A stretch of DNA of 64,000 bases. Origin: Pseudomonas alkylphenolica. GTDB lineage: Bacteria > Pseudomonadota > Gammaproteobacteria > Pseudomonadales > Pseudomonadaceae. The notes under the pieces were generated by a model that saw only the letters and a program-made list of their open reading frames with translations, was not told where the DNA came from and made no database searches. Location: assembly GCF_016009175.1 (NCBI RefSeq), contig NZ_JADUCM010000009.1, forward strand, positions 62,001 to 126,000. Reading direction: 5' to 3'. A program made the translations under genes and the position numbers. Below are positions 1-9,811 of this stretch, in pieces. Numbering within the stretch: the first letter of the stretch is position 1; every line of letters starts with the position of its first letter.

Positions 1-1456
1 CATTGTCGGGGATGTCGAGCTGGGCAATGGTGCAACCCTGAACCCAGGCAACTCCATTGGCACCCTGACGGTCGATGGCGACATCAGCTTCGACAGTGGC
101 TCGACCCTGGTGATCGAGGCCGATCCTGACGGCCGTTCAGACCGGCTGGTGTCCACCGGTACCGTCTCGCTGGGCGGCGCTAACCTGAGCGTGCAGGCCG
201 GCACCGGTAGCTGGGCGCCGAGCACGCAGTACAACATTATCCAGGCCAGCAGCCTGAACGGTACCTTCGGTAGCGTCAGCAGCAACCTGGCATTCCTGAC
301 GCCGCAGCTGACCTACGCCAGCAATGGGGTGACGCTGAACCTGGCGCGCAACGACGTTGCGTTCACGTCGGTTGCACAGACCTACAACCAGCGCGCTGTA
401 TCCGGTGCGCTGGATGCCGCCGATGCCGGTGGTGTGTATGACGCCATCGCTGTGCTCAGTGCCGATGAGGCGCGTGCGGCATACGACAGCCTGTCCGGCG
501 AAATTCACGCCAGCACCCGCGGCGCGCTATTCGACGACAGCCGTTACGTGCGTGATGCAATCGGCACGCGCTTGCGCAGTGCCCAGGGCCAGGCCCCCGG
601 CGAAGGTATTCTGCACGTCGACGCCGACAGCGGCATGACCTTCTGGATACAGGGCTACGGCGGCTGGGGTGACAGCAACGGCAACCACAACGTTGCCGAT
701 CTGGACCACAACAGCCAGGGCATGTTGCTGGGTGTCGACATCCCGTTGAACGACACCTGGCGTGCAGGGCTGGCGGCCGGCTATGGCAGCAGCGACCTCG
801 ACGTCGATGGCCGCAACTCGTCCGCACAGGTCGACAGCACATCGCTGACGGCCTACCTGGGCGGCCAGTGGGATGCGCTGCATGTGCGCCTGGGCGCCTC
901 TTATGCCTGGAATGAGGTCGACAGCAGCCGTCACGTCAAGGCCGGCAGCCTGCAGGAGCACGTCAAGGCGAACTACGACGCCAGCACCCGTCAGGTGTTT
1001 GGCGAGTTGGGCTATGCCGTACAGGCCGGTGACCTGACCCTGGAGCCGTTCGTGGGCCTGGCCCATGTTGAAGTGAGCACTGACAGCTTCAGCGAAAAAG
1101 GCGGCAGTACCGCGCTGAAAGGTGATAGCGAGAAAGACCGTGCCACCTACACCAGCCTCGGGGTGCGCGCTAGCACTCCGGCAGCCGACGTGGCCGGTGT
1201 GCCGGTCAGCGTACAGAGCAGCCTGGCCTGGCAGCGAGTGCTGGATGAGCCCGGCGAAAGCAGCCGCATGACCCTGGCGGGCTATGACAGCTTCACCGTC
1301 AAGGGCGTGCCGGTTGCCCAGGACACGGCGCTGGTACAGCTTGGGGTCAGTGCAAAAATCGCCCCGCAAGCAAGTGTCGATCTGGGCTACTCCGGGCAAC
1401 TCGGCGATGGCTACAGCGATCACGGCGTACGTCTGGGGCTCAACATCGCGTTCTAG
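1..1456 (+). CDS. Autotransporter, C-terminal part (partial)
   Basis: The reading frame is open from base 2, so the true start lies left of the window. About 485 residues are visible. The first 150 or so are Gly/Ser/Asn/Thr-rich beta-helix passenger sequence (LNPGNSIGTLTVDGD is typical of autotransporter repeats). The last 270 form an outer-membrane beta-barrel with alternating aromatic and polar strands, from FWIQGYGGWGDSNGN to a terminal phenylalanine (LGLNIAF), the usual BAM recognition end. This is a type Va secreted protein; the passenger's function (adhesin, esterase or protease) cannot be told from this part. A strong hairpin follows the stop codon. Confidence 0.9.
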   Translation, partial: IVGDVELGNGATLNPGNSIGTLTVDGDISFDSGSTLVIEADPDGRSDRLVSTGTVSLGGANLSVQAGTGSWAPSTQYNIIQASSLNGTFGSVSSNLAFLTPQLTYASNGVTLNLARNDVAFTSVAQTYNQRAVSGALDAADAGGVYDAIAVLSADEARAAYDSLSGEIHASTRGALFDDSRYVRDAIGTRLRSAQGQAPGEGILHVDADSGMTFWIQGYGGWGDSNGNHNVADLDHNSQGMLLGVDIPLNDTWRAGLAAGYGSSDLDVDGRNSSAQVDSTSLTAYLGGQWDALHVRLGASYAWNEVDSSRHVKAGSLQEHVKANYDASTRQVFGELGYAVQAGDLTLEPFVGLAHVEVSTDSFSEKGGSTALKGDSEKDRATYTSLGVRASTPAADVAGVPVSVQSSLAWQRVLDEPGESSRMTLAGYDSFTVKGVPVAQDTALVQLGVSAKIAPQASVDLGYSGQLGDGYSDHGVRLGLNIAF

Positions 1457-1463
1457 TGACAGA

Positions 1464-1495
1464 AGCCTGCGCGGTGCACTACCGCGCAGGCTTTG
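1464..1495 (+). terminator. Rho-independent terminator after autotransporter
   Basis: A perfect 12-bp stem (AGCCTGCGCGGT / ACCGCGCAGGCT) with loop GCACT and a short T run starts 8 bases after the autotransporter stop. It lies between two convergent genes and may serve both. Confidence 0.8.
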
Positions 1496-1512
1496 CTGCC
1501 GGCCAGCAACCC

Positions 1513-2547
<1,035 letters not shown>

Positions 2548-2593
2548 TTACCTTGATAAGTAGCTGAATGCCGATTGCAGTTATACCGGGATT

Positions 2594-3274
2594 TTATAAA
2601 TGCCCCGGGGCGCGTTCGGCCACCAGCAGCAAGGACTGCGGCACCGGGCTTTGCGGGTGTTGCGGTTCTTGCAACGTGGTTAGCCGAAAGCCCGCCATGT
2701 CCAGCGCGTTGAGCCAGCTGGAGAGGGTGCGAAAATACCACGGCATCGGCTGCCACTGCCCCGCAAGCCCGGCGAAGGTTTCCTCGCGCCAACCATCCTG
2801 ATAGCTGTTCTGCGCCACGGCCCAGGGGTGCAGGGTCTGGATGACCAGCGCGCCGCCGGGGGCGAGCAGGGCATTCATGGCGGCGAGCAGCGGGATGATG
2901 TCCTGGTGCAGCAAGGAAAAATTCGCGCAGATCAGGTCATAGCCACTGCCAATGTCGATCTGGCCCTCGACCAGTGCCTCATAGCTCGCGCAGTGTACCG
3001 GCGCATCGCCTGCAGCGCGCGCCGCAGCGGTCAGGCTGGCATCGCCGTCAACACCGACGGCCTCGATGCCCCGTTCGCTCAGGGCACGCAACAGCCAGCC
3101 CTCGCCGCAGCCAAGGTCGAGTACGCGCCCGGGTTGGCGGCCCAGCACCGCCAGGAGGATCGCCTGGTTGGTAACCTGCTGGCGGCTTTCAATGCTGCCC
3201 GAGCGGATCGCCTTGATCCAGGCGTCGGCATTGTGCTGCCAGCTTTGCAGGAGCGTGGTGTCATCAGTAGGCAT
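2594..3274 (-). CDS. Class I SAM-dependent methyltransferase
   Basis: A 226-residue Rossmann-fold methyltransferase. Motif I is VLDLGCGEGWLLRAL, followed by the acidic motif II region GVDGDASL and the post-II segment YDLICANFSLLHQDI. LLAPGGALVIQTLHPW resembles small-molecule methyltransferases of the UbiE/BioC type; the substrate cannot be named. The ATG at 3274 (MPTDDTT) has GGAG 8 bases upstream and is preferred over the longer frame from 3310, whose extra residues look non-native. It is divergent from the ZapE-like gene with a short shared promoter region. Confidence 0.85.
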   Translation of the reverse strand: MPTDDTTLLQSWQHNADAWIKAIRSGSIESRQQVTNQAILLAVLGRQPGRVLDLGCGEGWLLRALSERGIEAVGVDGDASLTAAARAAGDAPVHCASYEALVEGQIDIGSGYDLICANFSLLHQDIIPLLAAMNALLAPGGALVIQTLHPWAVAQNSYQDGWREETFAGLAGQWQPMPWYFRTLSSWLNALDMAGFRLTTLQEPQHPQSPVPQSLLLVAERAPGHL

Positions 3275-3367
3275 GGGCGTACTCCGGCGTGAGGGCGGGA
3301 TACACAGCATAGGTCAGCCACCCCGGGTATTTGCGCGTAGAATGGCGGTTTTTTCACGGGCGTTGCC

Positions 3368-4486
3368 ATGTCCTGCTTCACTGAGCAGTCTCCGCTTCGG
3401 CGCTACCAGCAGGCCATCGAGCGTGACGGGTTTGTCAGCGACCCCGCGCAGCTGCAAGCCGCCAACGCGCTGAATGCGTGTTTTCTCGCACTGCAGCAAG
3501 GTGAGACGCCGCAGGGCGTATACCTCTGGGGCCCGGTGGGGCGTGGCAAGACCTGGCTGATGGACCAGTTTCATGGCTGCCTCACGGTGCCCGCCCGGCG
3601 TCAGCATTTTCACCACTTCATGCGCTGGGTTCATCAGCGCCTGTTCCAGCTCAATGGCACCGCCGACCCCTTGCATGCGCTGGCTTTGTCGTTGGCCGAA
3701 GAGATACGGGTGCTGTGCTTTGACGAGTTGTTCGTCAACGATATCGGCGACGCGATCATCCTCGGGCGGCTGTTCCAGGTATTGTTCGAAGCGGGCGTGG
3801 TGATCGTTGCCACCTCCAACCAGCCGCCAGGCCAGCTCTATTCCGACGGTTTCAACCGTGAGCGCTTCCTGCCGGCGATTGCCGCCATCGAGCGGCACAT
3901 GCAGGTGGTGGCAGTGGCTGGCGAGCAGGACCATCGCCTGCATCCGGGCGCTGCCCGGCAACGTTACTGGGTGCGGGACACGACGCAGGCGCAGGTGTTG
4001 GGTGAAGTCTTTGTCCAGCTGAGCGATGACCTGCCTTGCACGGATCAGCCGTTGCAGATCGGCGCACGGCAGCTGACGGTGGTGCAGCGCAGTGCCACCG
4101 TGCTGTGGTGCCGGTACGCCGACCTGTGTGAGCAGCCATTCGCCGCCATGGACTTCATGGCGCTGTGCGATCACTTTAAGGCGATTCTCATCGGCGAAGT
4201 GCCGGCCCTGGGCGCCCGCCAGCGCGAGGCCAAGATTGCCCGCGGTACCGAAGACGGTGCCAGCCGCGTGGTCGCCGGCGACCGGGAGCTGCCGCAGTTA
4301 TCGGTGCACGACGACAGCGTGCGGCGCTTCATCGCGTTGGTCGATGAGTGCTACGACCGTCGGATCGCCCTGTACCTGGAGGCCGAGGTCGAGCTGGATG
4401 CGCTCTACACTCAAGGGTATCTGGAGTTCCCGTTCCGGCGCACCCTGAGCCGCCTGCGGGAGATGCAACTGCAACGCTTCTGCTGA
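3368..4486 (+). CDS. zapE: ZapE/AFG1-family ATPase
   Basis: A 372-residue P-loop ATPase of the AFG1/ZapE family. In E. coli ZapE associates with the Z ring; the mitochondrial homologue AFG1 acts in protein quality control. Walker A is GPVGRGKT (residues 55-62) and Walker B is RVLCFDEL (about 114-121), followed by the sensor segment VIVATSNQPP. The C-terminal YLEFPFRRTLSRLREMQ is the usual family end. Pseudomonads generally have another zapE near the ribosomal and cytochrome bc1 genes, so this may be a second copy. The DinB-like gene follows 11 bases downstream and is probably co-transcribed. Confidence 0.85.
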   Translation: MSCFTEQSPLRRYQQAIERDGFVSDPAQLQAANALNACFLALQQGETPQGVYLWGPVGRGKTWLMDQFHGCLTVPARRQHFHHFMRWVHQRLFQLNGTADPLHALALSLAEEIRVLCFDELFVNDIGDAIILGRLFQVLFEAGVVIVATSNQPPGQLYSDGFNRERFLPAIAAIERHMQVVAVAGEQDHRLHPGAARQRYWVRDTTQAQVLGEVFVQLSDDLPCTDQPLQIGARQLTVVQRSATVLWCRYADLCEQPFAAMDFMALCDHFKAILIGEVPALGARQREAKIARGTEDGASRVVAGDRELPQLSVHDDSVRRFIALVDECYDRRIALYLEAEVELDALYTQGYLEFPFRRTLSRLREMQLQRFC

Positions 4487-4497
4487 AGGAGTCGATC

Positions 4498-5079
4498 ATG
4501 CAGCCACTTTCGCATCATTTGCTGACCATGGCCTACCAGAACGGCTGGGCCAACCACAGGCTTTACAAAGCCTGCCTGCAATTGAGCCAGGACGAGTTCG
4601 GGGAGCCGCGCTGCAGTTTCTTTGGCTCGATCAAAGCGACCCTCAACCACATCCTGACCGTCGACTGGTTCTACCTCAATGCCCTGGAGTCCGAGCAACG
4701 CGGCGAGGCGCCGGAAGCCGACAGTGAACGGTTTTTTGAACCGCAAGAACCCTTTGCCTCCAGCGAAGAACTGTATGCCGAGCAGGCTCAGGCCGATCAC
4801 CGCCTGATTGCCTATTGCAGCCAGCTGCGCGATGACCAGTTGCAGCGTTACGTAAGTGTCGTACGCCCCGACTGGGTCCAGCGTGAACAACGTCTGCGGT
4901 TGTTGTCGCACCTGTTCGAGCACCAGATCCATCACCGTGGGCAAGTGCATACCCTGCTCAGTGAAACGTCGGTGCGGCCCCCGCAGCTGGATGAGTTTTT
5001 CTGCGAGGACGAAGCGCACCTGCGTGCCCAGGACTTTGCCGAGCTGGGCTGGACCGAAGCCCAGATCTGGGGGCGTTAG
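4498..5079 (+). CDS. DinB-family metalloenzyme-like protein
   Basis: A 193-residue four-helix-bundle protein of the DinB/YfiT superfamily. The three-His metal site is visible: one His in KATLNHIL and two in the HQIHHRGQ helix. Homologues include thiol S-transferases and damage-induced proteins, but no substrate is evident. The start is the ATG with AAGGAG 6 bases upstream. It follows the ZapE-like gene by 11 bases (likely operon). Its stop overlaps the stop of the convergent hydrolase by 4 bases. Confidence 0.85.
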   Translation: MQPLSHHLLTMAYQNGWANHRLYKACLQLSQDEFGEPRCSFFGSIKATLNHILTVDWFYLNALESEQRGEAPEADSERFFEPQEPFASSEELYAEQAQADHRLIAYCSQLRDDQLQRYVSVVRPDWVQREQRLRLLSHLFEHQIHHRGQVHTLLSETSVRPPQLDEFFCEDEAHLRAQDFAELGWTEAQIWGR

Positions 5080-6074
5080 CGGCCCAGCCAGTCCAGCAGC
5101 GCCTTATGGAAGCGCTCCGGCTGTTCGATCTGTGGGGCATGGCCGAGACCGGGAAATTCCACCAGGCTGCCTTGGGGAATGGTCTTTGCCACCTGCTGGC
5201 CCAGTTGCTGGTAGTGGCCCAACCTGGCTTTTACTTCAGGTGCAGCGATGTCGCTGCCGATCGCAGTGGTATCGGCATCGCCAATCAACAGCAGGGTCGG
5301 CATCTGCAGGTGCTTGAACTCGTAGACCACCGGTTGGGTGAAGATCATGTCGTAGATCAGCGCCGAGTTCCACGCCACTGCCTCGTGCCCTGGCCCCTGG
5401 TTCAGGCCCACGAGCATTTGCACCCAGCGTTCGTACTCAGGCTTCCAGCGCCCGTCGTAGTAAGTTTTGCGCTCGTAATTGCGCACCCCTTCGGCATCGA
5501 GTTTCAGCTCGCGCTGGTACCACTGATCCACGGTGCGGTAGGGCACGCCGAGGGCTTTCCAGTCTTCCAGGCCGATCGGGTTGACCATTGCCAGGCGTTC
5601 GACCTGTTGCGGGTAGAGCAGGGCGTAGCGGGTGGCAAGCATGCCGCCGGTGGAGTGGCCGAGCAGGCTGGCCTTGTCCACACCCAGCCGGGTGACCAGG
5701 GCATGGGTGTTGTCGGCCAGTTGCTGGAAACTGTACTGATAATGCGCGGGTTTGCTCGAGGTGCAAAAGCCGATCTGGTCGGGGGCGATCACCCGGTATC
5801 CGGCCTGGCTCAAGGCCTCGATGCTGGTTTCCCAGGTCGCGGCGCAAAAATTCTTGCCGTGCATCAACACCACGGTCCGGCCATTGGCAGTGCCACGGGC
5901 GGCAACATCCATGTAGCCCATTTGCAGGGTCTGGCGCTGGGACGTGAAAGTGAAGTGCTTGAGCGGGTGGGGGTAGTCGAAGCCTTCGAGCTGCTGGCCG
6001 TAGGTCGGGGCTTGGGCGGCAAACGAGCTGCTGGCGAACAGGCAGGTCAGGGCCAGGGCGGGCAAGCGCAGCAT
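5076..6074 (-). CDS. Secreted alpha/beta hydrolase
   Basis: A 332-residue alpha/beta-hydrolase with a cleavable signal peptide (MLRLPALALTCLFASSSFAAQA), so periplasmic or exported. The oxyanion strand is VVLMHGKNFCAATW, the nucleophile elbow is GHSTGG, the acid is probably in GDADTTAIG, and the catalytic His is in FPGLGHAPQIEQP. Similar proteins are annotated as epoxide hydrolase- or esterase-like; the substrate is unknown. The ATG at 6074 has GGAG 7 bases upstream; a GTG two codons earlier is less likely. The YqaA gene lies upstream on the same strand with a 58-base gap. Confidence 0.85.
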   Translation of the reverse strand: MLRLPALALTCLFASSSFAAQAPTYGQQLEGFDYPHPLKHFTFTSQRQTLQMGYMDVAARGTANGRTVVLMHGKNFCAATWETSIEALSQAGYRVIAPDQIGFCTSSKPAHYQYSFQQLADNTHALVTRLGVDKASLLGHSTGGMLATRYALLYPQQVERLAMVNPIGLEDWKALGVPYRTVDQWYQRELKLDAEGVRNYERKTYYDGRWKPEYERWVQMLVGLNQGPGHEAVAWNSALIYDMIFTQPVVYEFKHLQMPTLLLIGDADTTAIGSDIAAPEVKARLGHYQQLGQQVAKTIPQGSLVEFPGLGHAPQIEQPERFHKALLDWLGR

Positions 6075-6132
6075 GGGCACACTCCGTGTCGGGCGGTGGG
6101 TTCAACCCCGGACTGTACCTGTTTGCGTCGGG

Positions 6133-6567
6133 TCAGTGGGCAATCCAGCCCAGGGTCAGCAGGGCGAGCACCGCATAACGTCCGGCTTTGGCAATTGTGA
6201 CCAGGATGACAAAGCGCCAGAAAGGTTCGCGCATGATCCCGGCAATCAGGGTCAGCGGATCGCCGATCACCGGCATCCAGCTCAGCAGCAACGACCATTG
6301 GCCATAGCGCTGGTAGCGTTGCTGGGCCTTGTCGAGCTGCGCCTGCGTGAAGGGAAACCAGCGGCGGTCACGCAAGTGCTCGATGCCACGGCCCAGCAGC
6401 CAGTTGACGATCGAACCCAGTACATTACCGAGTGTGGCAATCAGTAGCAGGCTGGCAACAGCCTGTGGCTCGCGCACCAGCAAGCCGACCAGCACGGCCT
6501 CCGATTGCAGCGGCAACAGGGTCGCCGCGCCAAAGGCGCTGAAGAACAGCGCCCATTCACTCAACAT
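6133..6567 (-). CDS. yqaA: YqaA-family inner-membrane protein
   Basis: A 144-residue membrane protein of the YqaA branch of the DedA/VTT family. About four hydrophobic segments are visible, with the conserved GNVLGSIVNWLLGRG and the re-entrant motif SWMPVIGDPLTLIAG. DedA-family proteins act in membrane lipid flipping and proton-linked homeostasis; the role of YqaA is not settled. It is 10 bases downstream of the DUF411 gene on the same strand and may be the last gene of the copper operon, although YqaA homologues also occur without copper genes. Confidence 0.85.
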   Translation of the reverse strand: MLSEWALFFSAFGAATLLPLQSEAVLVGLLVREPQAVASLLLIATLGNVLGSIVNWLLGRGIEHLRDRRWFPFTQAQLDKAQQRYQRYGQWSLLLSWMPVIGDPLTLIAGIMREPFWRFVILVTIAKAGRYAVLALLTLGWIAH

Positions 6568-6577
6568 GCCGAGCGGA

Positions 6578-7006
6578 TCAGTAGTTGGCGACCACTTCGT
6601 CCTGGCCGTCCTGTGTCAGGCCGATGACCTTGTAGGCGTCCTTGTGATCACCCATTTCCATGCCGGGCGAGCCCATCGGCATCCCCGGCACGGCCAGGCC
6701 GCGCAGGTCTGGGCGCTTGGCCAGCAGCTTGATCTGTTCGGCCGGTACGTGGCCTTCGACAAACTTGCCGTCGATCACACCGGTGTGGCACGAAGCCAGG
6801 CGAGGTGCCACACCCAGGCGTTGCTTGACCGCGCTCATGTTGGCTTCTTCATGGTCGTTTACGGTGAAGCCGTTGTCGCGCAAGTGGCTGATCCAGGCCT
6901 TGCAGCAACCGCAGTTAGGGTCGCGGTAGACGTCGATGGTTTGCCCGGCCTGGGCCAGGGTGCTCAGGGCCAGCAGGCCAAAGGCGATGACTTTCTTGCT
7001 CAGCAT
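6578..7006 (-). CDS. copG: DUF411 periplasmic copper-binding protein (CopG-type)
   Basis: A 142-residue exported protein: signal peptide MLSKKVIAFGLLALSTLAQA, then a thioredoxin-like DUF411 domain with the metal-site motif DPNCGCCKAW and a second Cys/His motif LASCHTGVIDG, ending in the Met-rich MPMGSPGMEMG. DUF411 proteins beside cop genes are called CopG and bind copper in the periplasm. It sits 15 bases after copB on the same strand, which supports a role in copper handling. Confidence 0.8.
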   Translation of the reverse strand: MLSKKVIAFGLLALSTLAQAGQTIDVYRDPNCGCCKAWISHLRDNGFTVNDHEEANMSAVKQRLGVAPRLASCHTGVIDGKFVEGHVPAEQIKLLAKRPDLRGLAVPGMPMGSPGMEMGDHKDAYKVIGLTQDGQDEVVANY

Positions 7007-7021
7007 GGTGATTCTCCAATT

Positions 7022-7927
7022 CTAGAAACGCAGGCGCACGCCCGCGAGCACGCGGGTCTGGCTGATATCGCCGTCATCATCGCGCAGCTGTTCGGCGGTA
7101 TTGCCGTAGCTGCGGTTGAAGCTGACGCCCAGGTAGGGGGCGAAGCCGCGGGTGATCTCGTAACGCAGGCGCAGGCCGATTTCACTGTCTGCCAGGCCCG
7201 GGCCCTGATCGCGCGAGGCATCGTTGCGACCGTAGAGGTTAGCTTCCAGCGAGGGTTCGAGTATCCAGCGATTGGTCAGCAGGATAGCGTAACTGCTCTC
7301 CAGGCGCAGCGCGGTCTGTTGCCGCTCTCCGACATAGGCCGTGGCTTCCAGTTCCAGGCCATACAGCGGCGTGCCCTGGATGCCGAACGCCGCCCACGTC
7401 TGGCCGCTGGCCGGCTTGAAATCCTGGCGCAGGCCGCCCACCAGTTCCCACCAGGGGCTGATGGCATGACCCCAGAGTGTCTGCAGTTCGGCTTTATGGG
7501 TGACGCCCTGTTCGCGCTCGCCTTCGGTGCGCAGCCAGAGGCGGTCGATGTCGCCGCCGATCCAGGCGTTGGCGTTCCAGTTCAGGGCGCTGCTGCTCTC
7601 GAAGTTCTGGTACTCAAGCTGCTCGACGATCACCGCCCAGTTGACCTGTCGATCGTGCACCTGATGGCCGGGCAGGGGCGGGAAGGCGGCGCGGCGGTCG
7701 GCTTCGCTGATCGGCCGCAGCGGTGTGCGCGGTGTGTCTTGCGCCTGGACGTGGCCCATGCTGCTGTGGTCCATGGCAGAAGGGGGCATGCTGCCATGGT
7801 TCATGGCTCCGTGGTTCATCGCGCCATGATCCATCTCCTGCGCCCGGACCTCTTCACTGACCAGCAGGGCCAGCAGTGCCAGCAGTGCCAGGCTGCCGAG
7901 CAGCGGACGGTTGATTACTTCATTCAT
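7022..7927 (-). CDS. copB: Copper resistance outer-membrane protein CopB
   Basis: A 301-residue outer-membrane protein. An N-terminal signal peptide is followed by a Met/His-rich copper-binding stretch (MDHGAMNHGAMNHGSM) and then a CopB beta-barrel ending in RVLAGVRLRF. CopB is thought to sequester or pass copper at the outer membrane. The start is the ATG at 7927, 8 bases inside the end of copA, implying translational coupling; the longer frame into copA is an artefact. Confidence 0.9.
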   Translation of the reverse strand: MNEVINRPLLGSLALLALLALLVSEEVRAQEMDHGAMNHGAMNHGSMPPSAMDHSSMGHVQAQDTPRTPLRPISEADRRAAFPPLPGHQVHDRQVNWAVIVEQLEYQNFESSSALNWNANAWIGGDIDRLWLRTEGEREQGVTHKAELQTLWGHAISPWWELVGGLRQDFKPASGQTWAAFGIQGTPLYGLELEATAYVGERQQTALRLESSYAILLTNRWILEPSLEANLYGRNDASRDQGPGLADSEIGLRLRYEITRGFAPYLGVSFNRSYGNTAEQLRDDDGDISQTRVLAGVRLRF

Positions 7928-9638
7928 CGACGCGTACCTCGCGGAACATGCCCATTTCCATGTGGTAGAGCAGGTGGCAGTGGTAGGCCCAACGGCCCAG
8001 TGCGTCGGCACTGACGCGGTAACTGCGGCGGCTGCCGGGCGGAATGTCGAGGGTGTGTTTGCGCACCTGGAAGCGCCCGTGCTCATCCTCAAGGTCACTC
8101 CACAGCCCGTGCAGGTGGATCGGGTGGGCCATCATCGTGTCGTTGACCAAAGTGATGCGCAGGCGCTCGCCATAACGCAGGCGCAAGGGTTCGGCGTCAG
8201 AGAACTTGATGCCATTGAACGACCAGGCAAAGCGCTCCATGTGCCCGGTCAGGTGCAGTTCGATCTCCCGTGAGGGTTCGCGGCCGTCGGGGTCGGCGAA
8301 GGTACTTTTCAGGTCGGCGTAGGTCAGCACCCGGTGGCCGTTGTTGCGCAGGCCGATACCGGGGTCGGCGAGGTTCGGCTTGGGCGACATGGTCTGCATG
8401 TCGACCAGTGGATTGCCGGTTTCACTGGCCGGGTGCTGTTGCATGCCACCCATCCCGGCCATGCCGGCGTGGTCCATCGCGCCCATCTGGCTATGGTCCA
8501 TGCCGGCCATGGCGTCCATGCCACCGTGGCCCATGTCGGCCATGGTCAGTACCGGCCGCGGGTCGGGCTGTGGCACGGGGGCCTCGAGGCCAGGGCGGCG
8601 TGCCAGGGTGCCCCGGGCGTATCCGCTGCGGTCCATGCTTTGCGCATACAGGGTGTAGGCGGGCAAATCGCCCACTTGCACCAGCACGTCATAGGTTTCG
8701 GCCACGGCAATGCGCAGTTCATCAACACTGACCGGCTGCACCGGTTGCCCGTCTGCAGCGATCACTGTCAGCTTCAGGCCAGGAATGCGGAAGTCGAAAT
8801 AGCTCATCGCCGAGCCGTTGATCAGGCGCAAGCGTACGGTTTCACCCGGTTGGAACAGGCACGTGAAGTTGCCGTCGGGCGGCTGGCCGTTGAGCAGGTA
8901 GGTGTAGGTGGCCGCGCTGATGTCGGCGAGATCGGTAGGGCTCATGCGCATGGCAGCCCAGGCCTTGCGTTCGGCCAGGGTCTTCGACCAGCCGTGGTCG
9001 GCAACGTCGTTGATGAAGTCGCCGACGGTGCGCTTGTGAAAGTTGTAGGCGTCGGACTGCTTTTTCAGGGTGGCCATCAGCGCCTCGGGCGTCTGATCGC
9101 TCCAGTCGCTGAGCAGCAGCACATAGTCACGCTGGTAGCGGTGTGGCTCGGGGGCTTTCGGTTCGATGACAATCGCCCCGTAGACGCCCGCCTGTTCCTG
9201 CAGGCCGGAGTGGCTGTGGTACCAGTAGGTGCCGCTTTGCTCGAGGGTGAAGCGATAGAGGTAGTCGCCACCGGGCTCGATGCCGGCAAAGCTCAAGCCC
9301 GGTACGCCGTCCATGTTGGCTGGCAGGATGATGCCGTGCCAGTGCAGCGATGTCGGTTCGGCCAGGCGATTGCGCACGCGCAGGGTCACGGTATCGCCTT
9401 CGCGCCAGCGCAGTACCGGGCCGGGCAGGCTGTTGTTGATGGTCAATGCCGTGCGCGGTCGACCGGTGATATTGACCGGGGTCTGGCCGATAAACAGCTC
9501 AAAGTCGCGCCCGCTGAGCTCATGGCCCAGGGGGGATTCGGCGGCGAAAGCGGGCAGGCGCCAGAGGCCAAGGCCGGCCAAGGCGCTGCCGGCGGCGAAG
9601 CCTTTGACGAACGTGCGGCGGGTCGGGTGTACAAGCAT
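7920..9638 (-). CDS. copA: Copper resistance multicopper oxidase CopA
   Basis: A 572-residue periplasmic multicopper oxidase that oxidises Cu(I) and binds copper. A twin-arginine signal is present (RRTFVKGFAAG). All four copper motifs are visible: LHWHG, WYHSH, HPIHLHG and the C-terminal HCHLLYHMEMGM with the type 1 Cys, His and Met ligands. Before the third cupredoxin domain is a Met/His-rich insert (MDHSQMGAMDHAGMAGMGGM) of the kind that binds extra copper. I use the ATG at 9638; a TTG four codons earlier is possible and neither has a strong ribosome site. First gene of copA-copB-copG(-yqaA). No copRS pair lies nearby. Confidence 0.92.
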   Translation of the reverse strand: MLVHPTRRTFVKGFAAGSALAGLGLWRLPAFAAESPLGHELSGRDFELFIGQTPVNITGRPRTALTINNSLPGPVLRWREGDTVTLRVRNRLAEPTSLHWHGIILPANMDGVPGLSFAGIEPGGDYLYRFTLEQSGTYWYHSHSGLQEQAGVYGAIVIEPKAPEPHRYQRDYVLLLSDWSDQTPEALMATLKKQSDAYNFHKRTVGDFINDVADHGWSKTLAERKAWAAMRMSPTDLADISAATYTYLLNGQPPDGNFTCLFQPGETVRLRLINGSAMSYFDFRIPGLKLTVIAADGQPVQPVSVDELRIAVAETYDVLVQVGDLPAYTLYAQSMDRSGYARGTLARRPGLEAPVPQPDPRPVLTMADMGHGGMDAMAGMDHSQMGAMDHAGMAGMGGMQQHPASETGNPLVDMQTMSPKPNLADPGIGLRNNGHRVLTYADLKSTFADPDGREPSREIELHLTGHMERFAWSFNGIKFSDAEPLRLRYGERLRITLVNDTMMAHPIHLHGLWSDLEDEHGRFQVRKHTLDIPPGSRRSYRVSADALGRWAYHCHLLYHMEMGMFREVRVDE

Positions 9639-9710
9639 GGTCGGTGCCAATCCATCAGCGAGAATGACATGACCTTAGCGAGCGCAGACTGTCAGTTATC
9701 TGAGTGCCAG

Positions 9711-9726
9711 ATTACAGATTTGTCAG
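9711..9726 (-). promoter_or_regulatory. Candidate cop box upstream of copA
   Basis: ATTACAGATTTGTCAG is an imperfect inverted repeat (ATTACA / TGTCAG, 4-bp spacer). It resembles the ATTACA-N4-TGTAAT-like sites of CopR/CusR response regulators and lies about 75 bases upstream of copA, in the intergenic region shared with the divergent SDR gene. Assignment rests on pattern similarity only. Confidence 0.4.
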
Positions 9727-9811
9727 TGTCCCCGAGCGTTGTATGGCTTTGCGCCAACCTCGTCCTGCGTTAGCCTTGATTCGCAATCATCACTGGGGGC
9801 AAGGAGTATCC

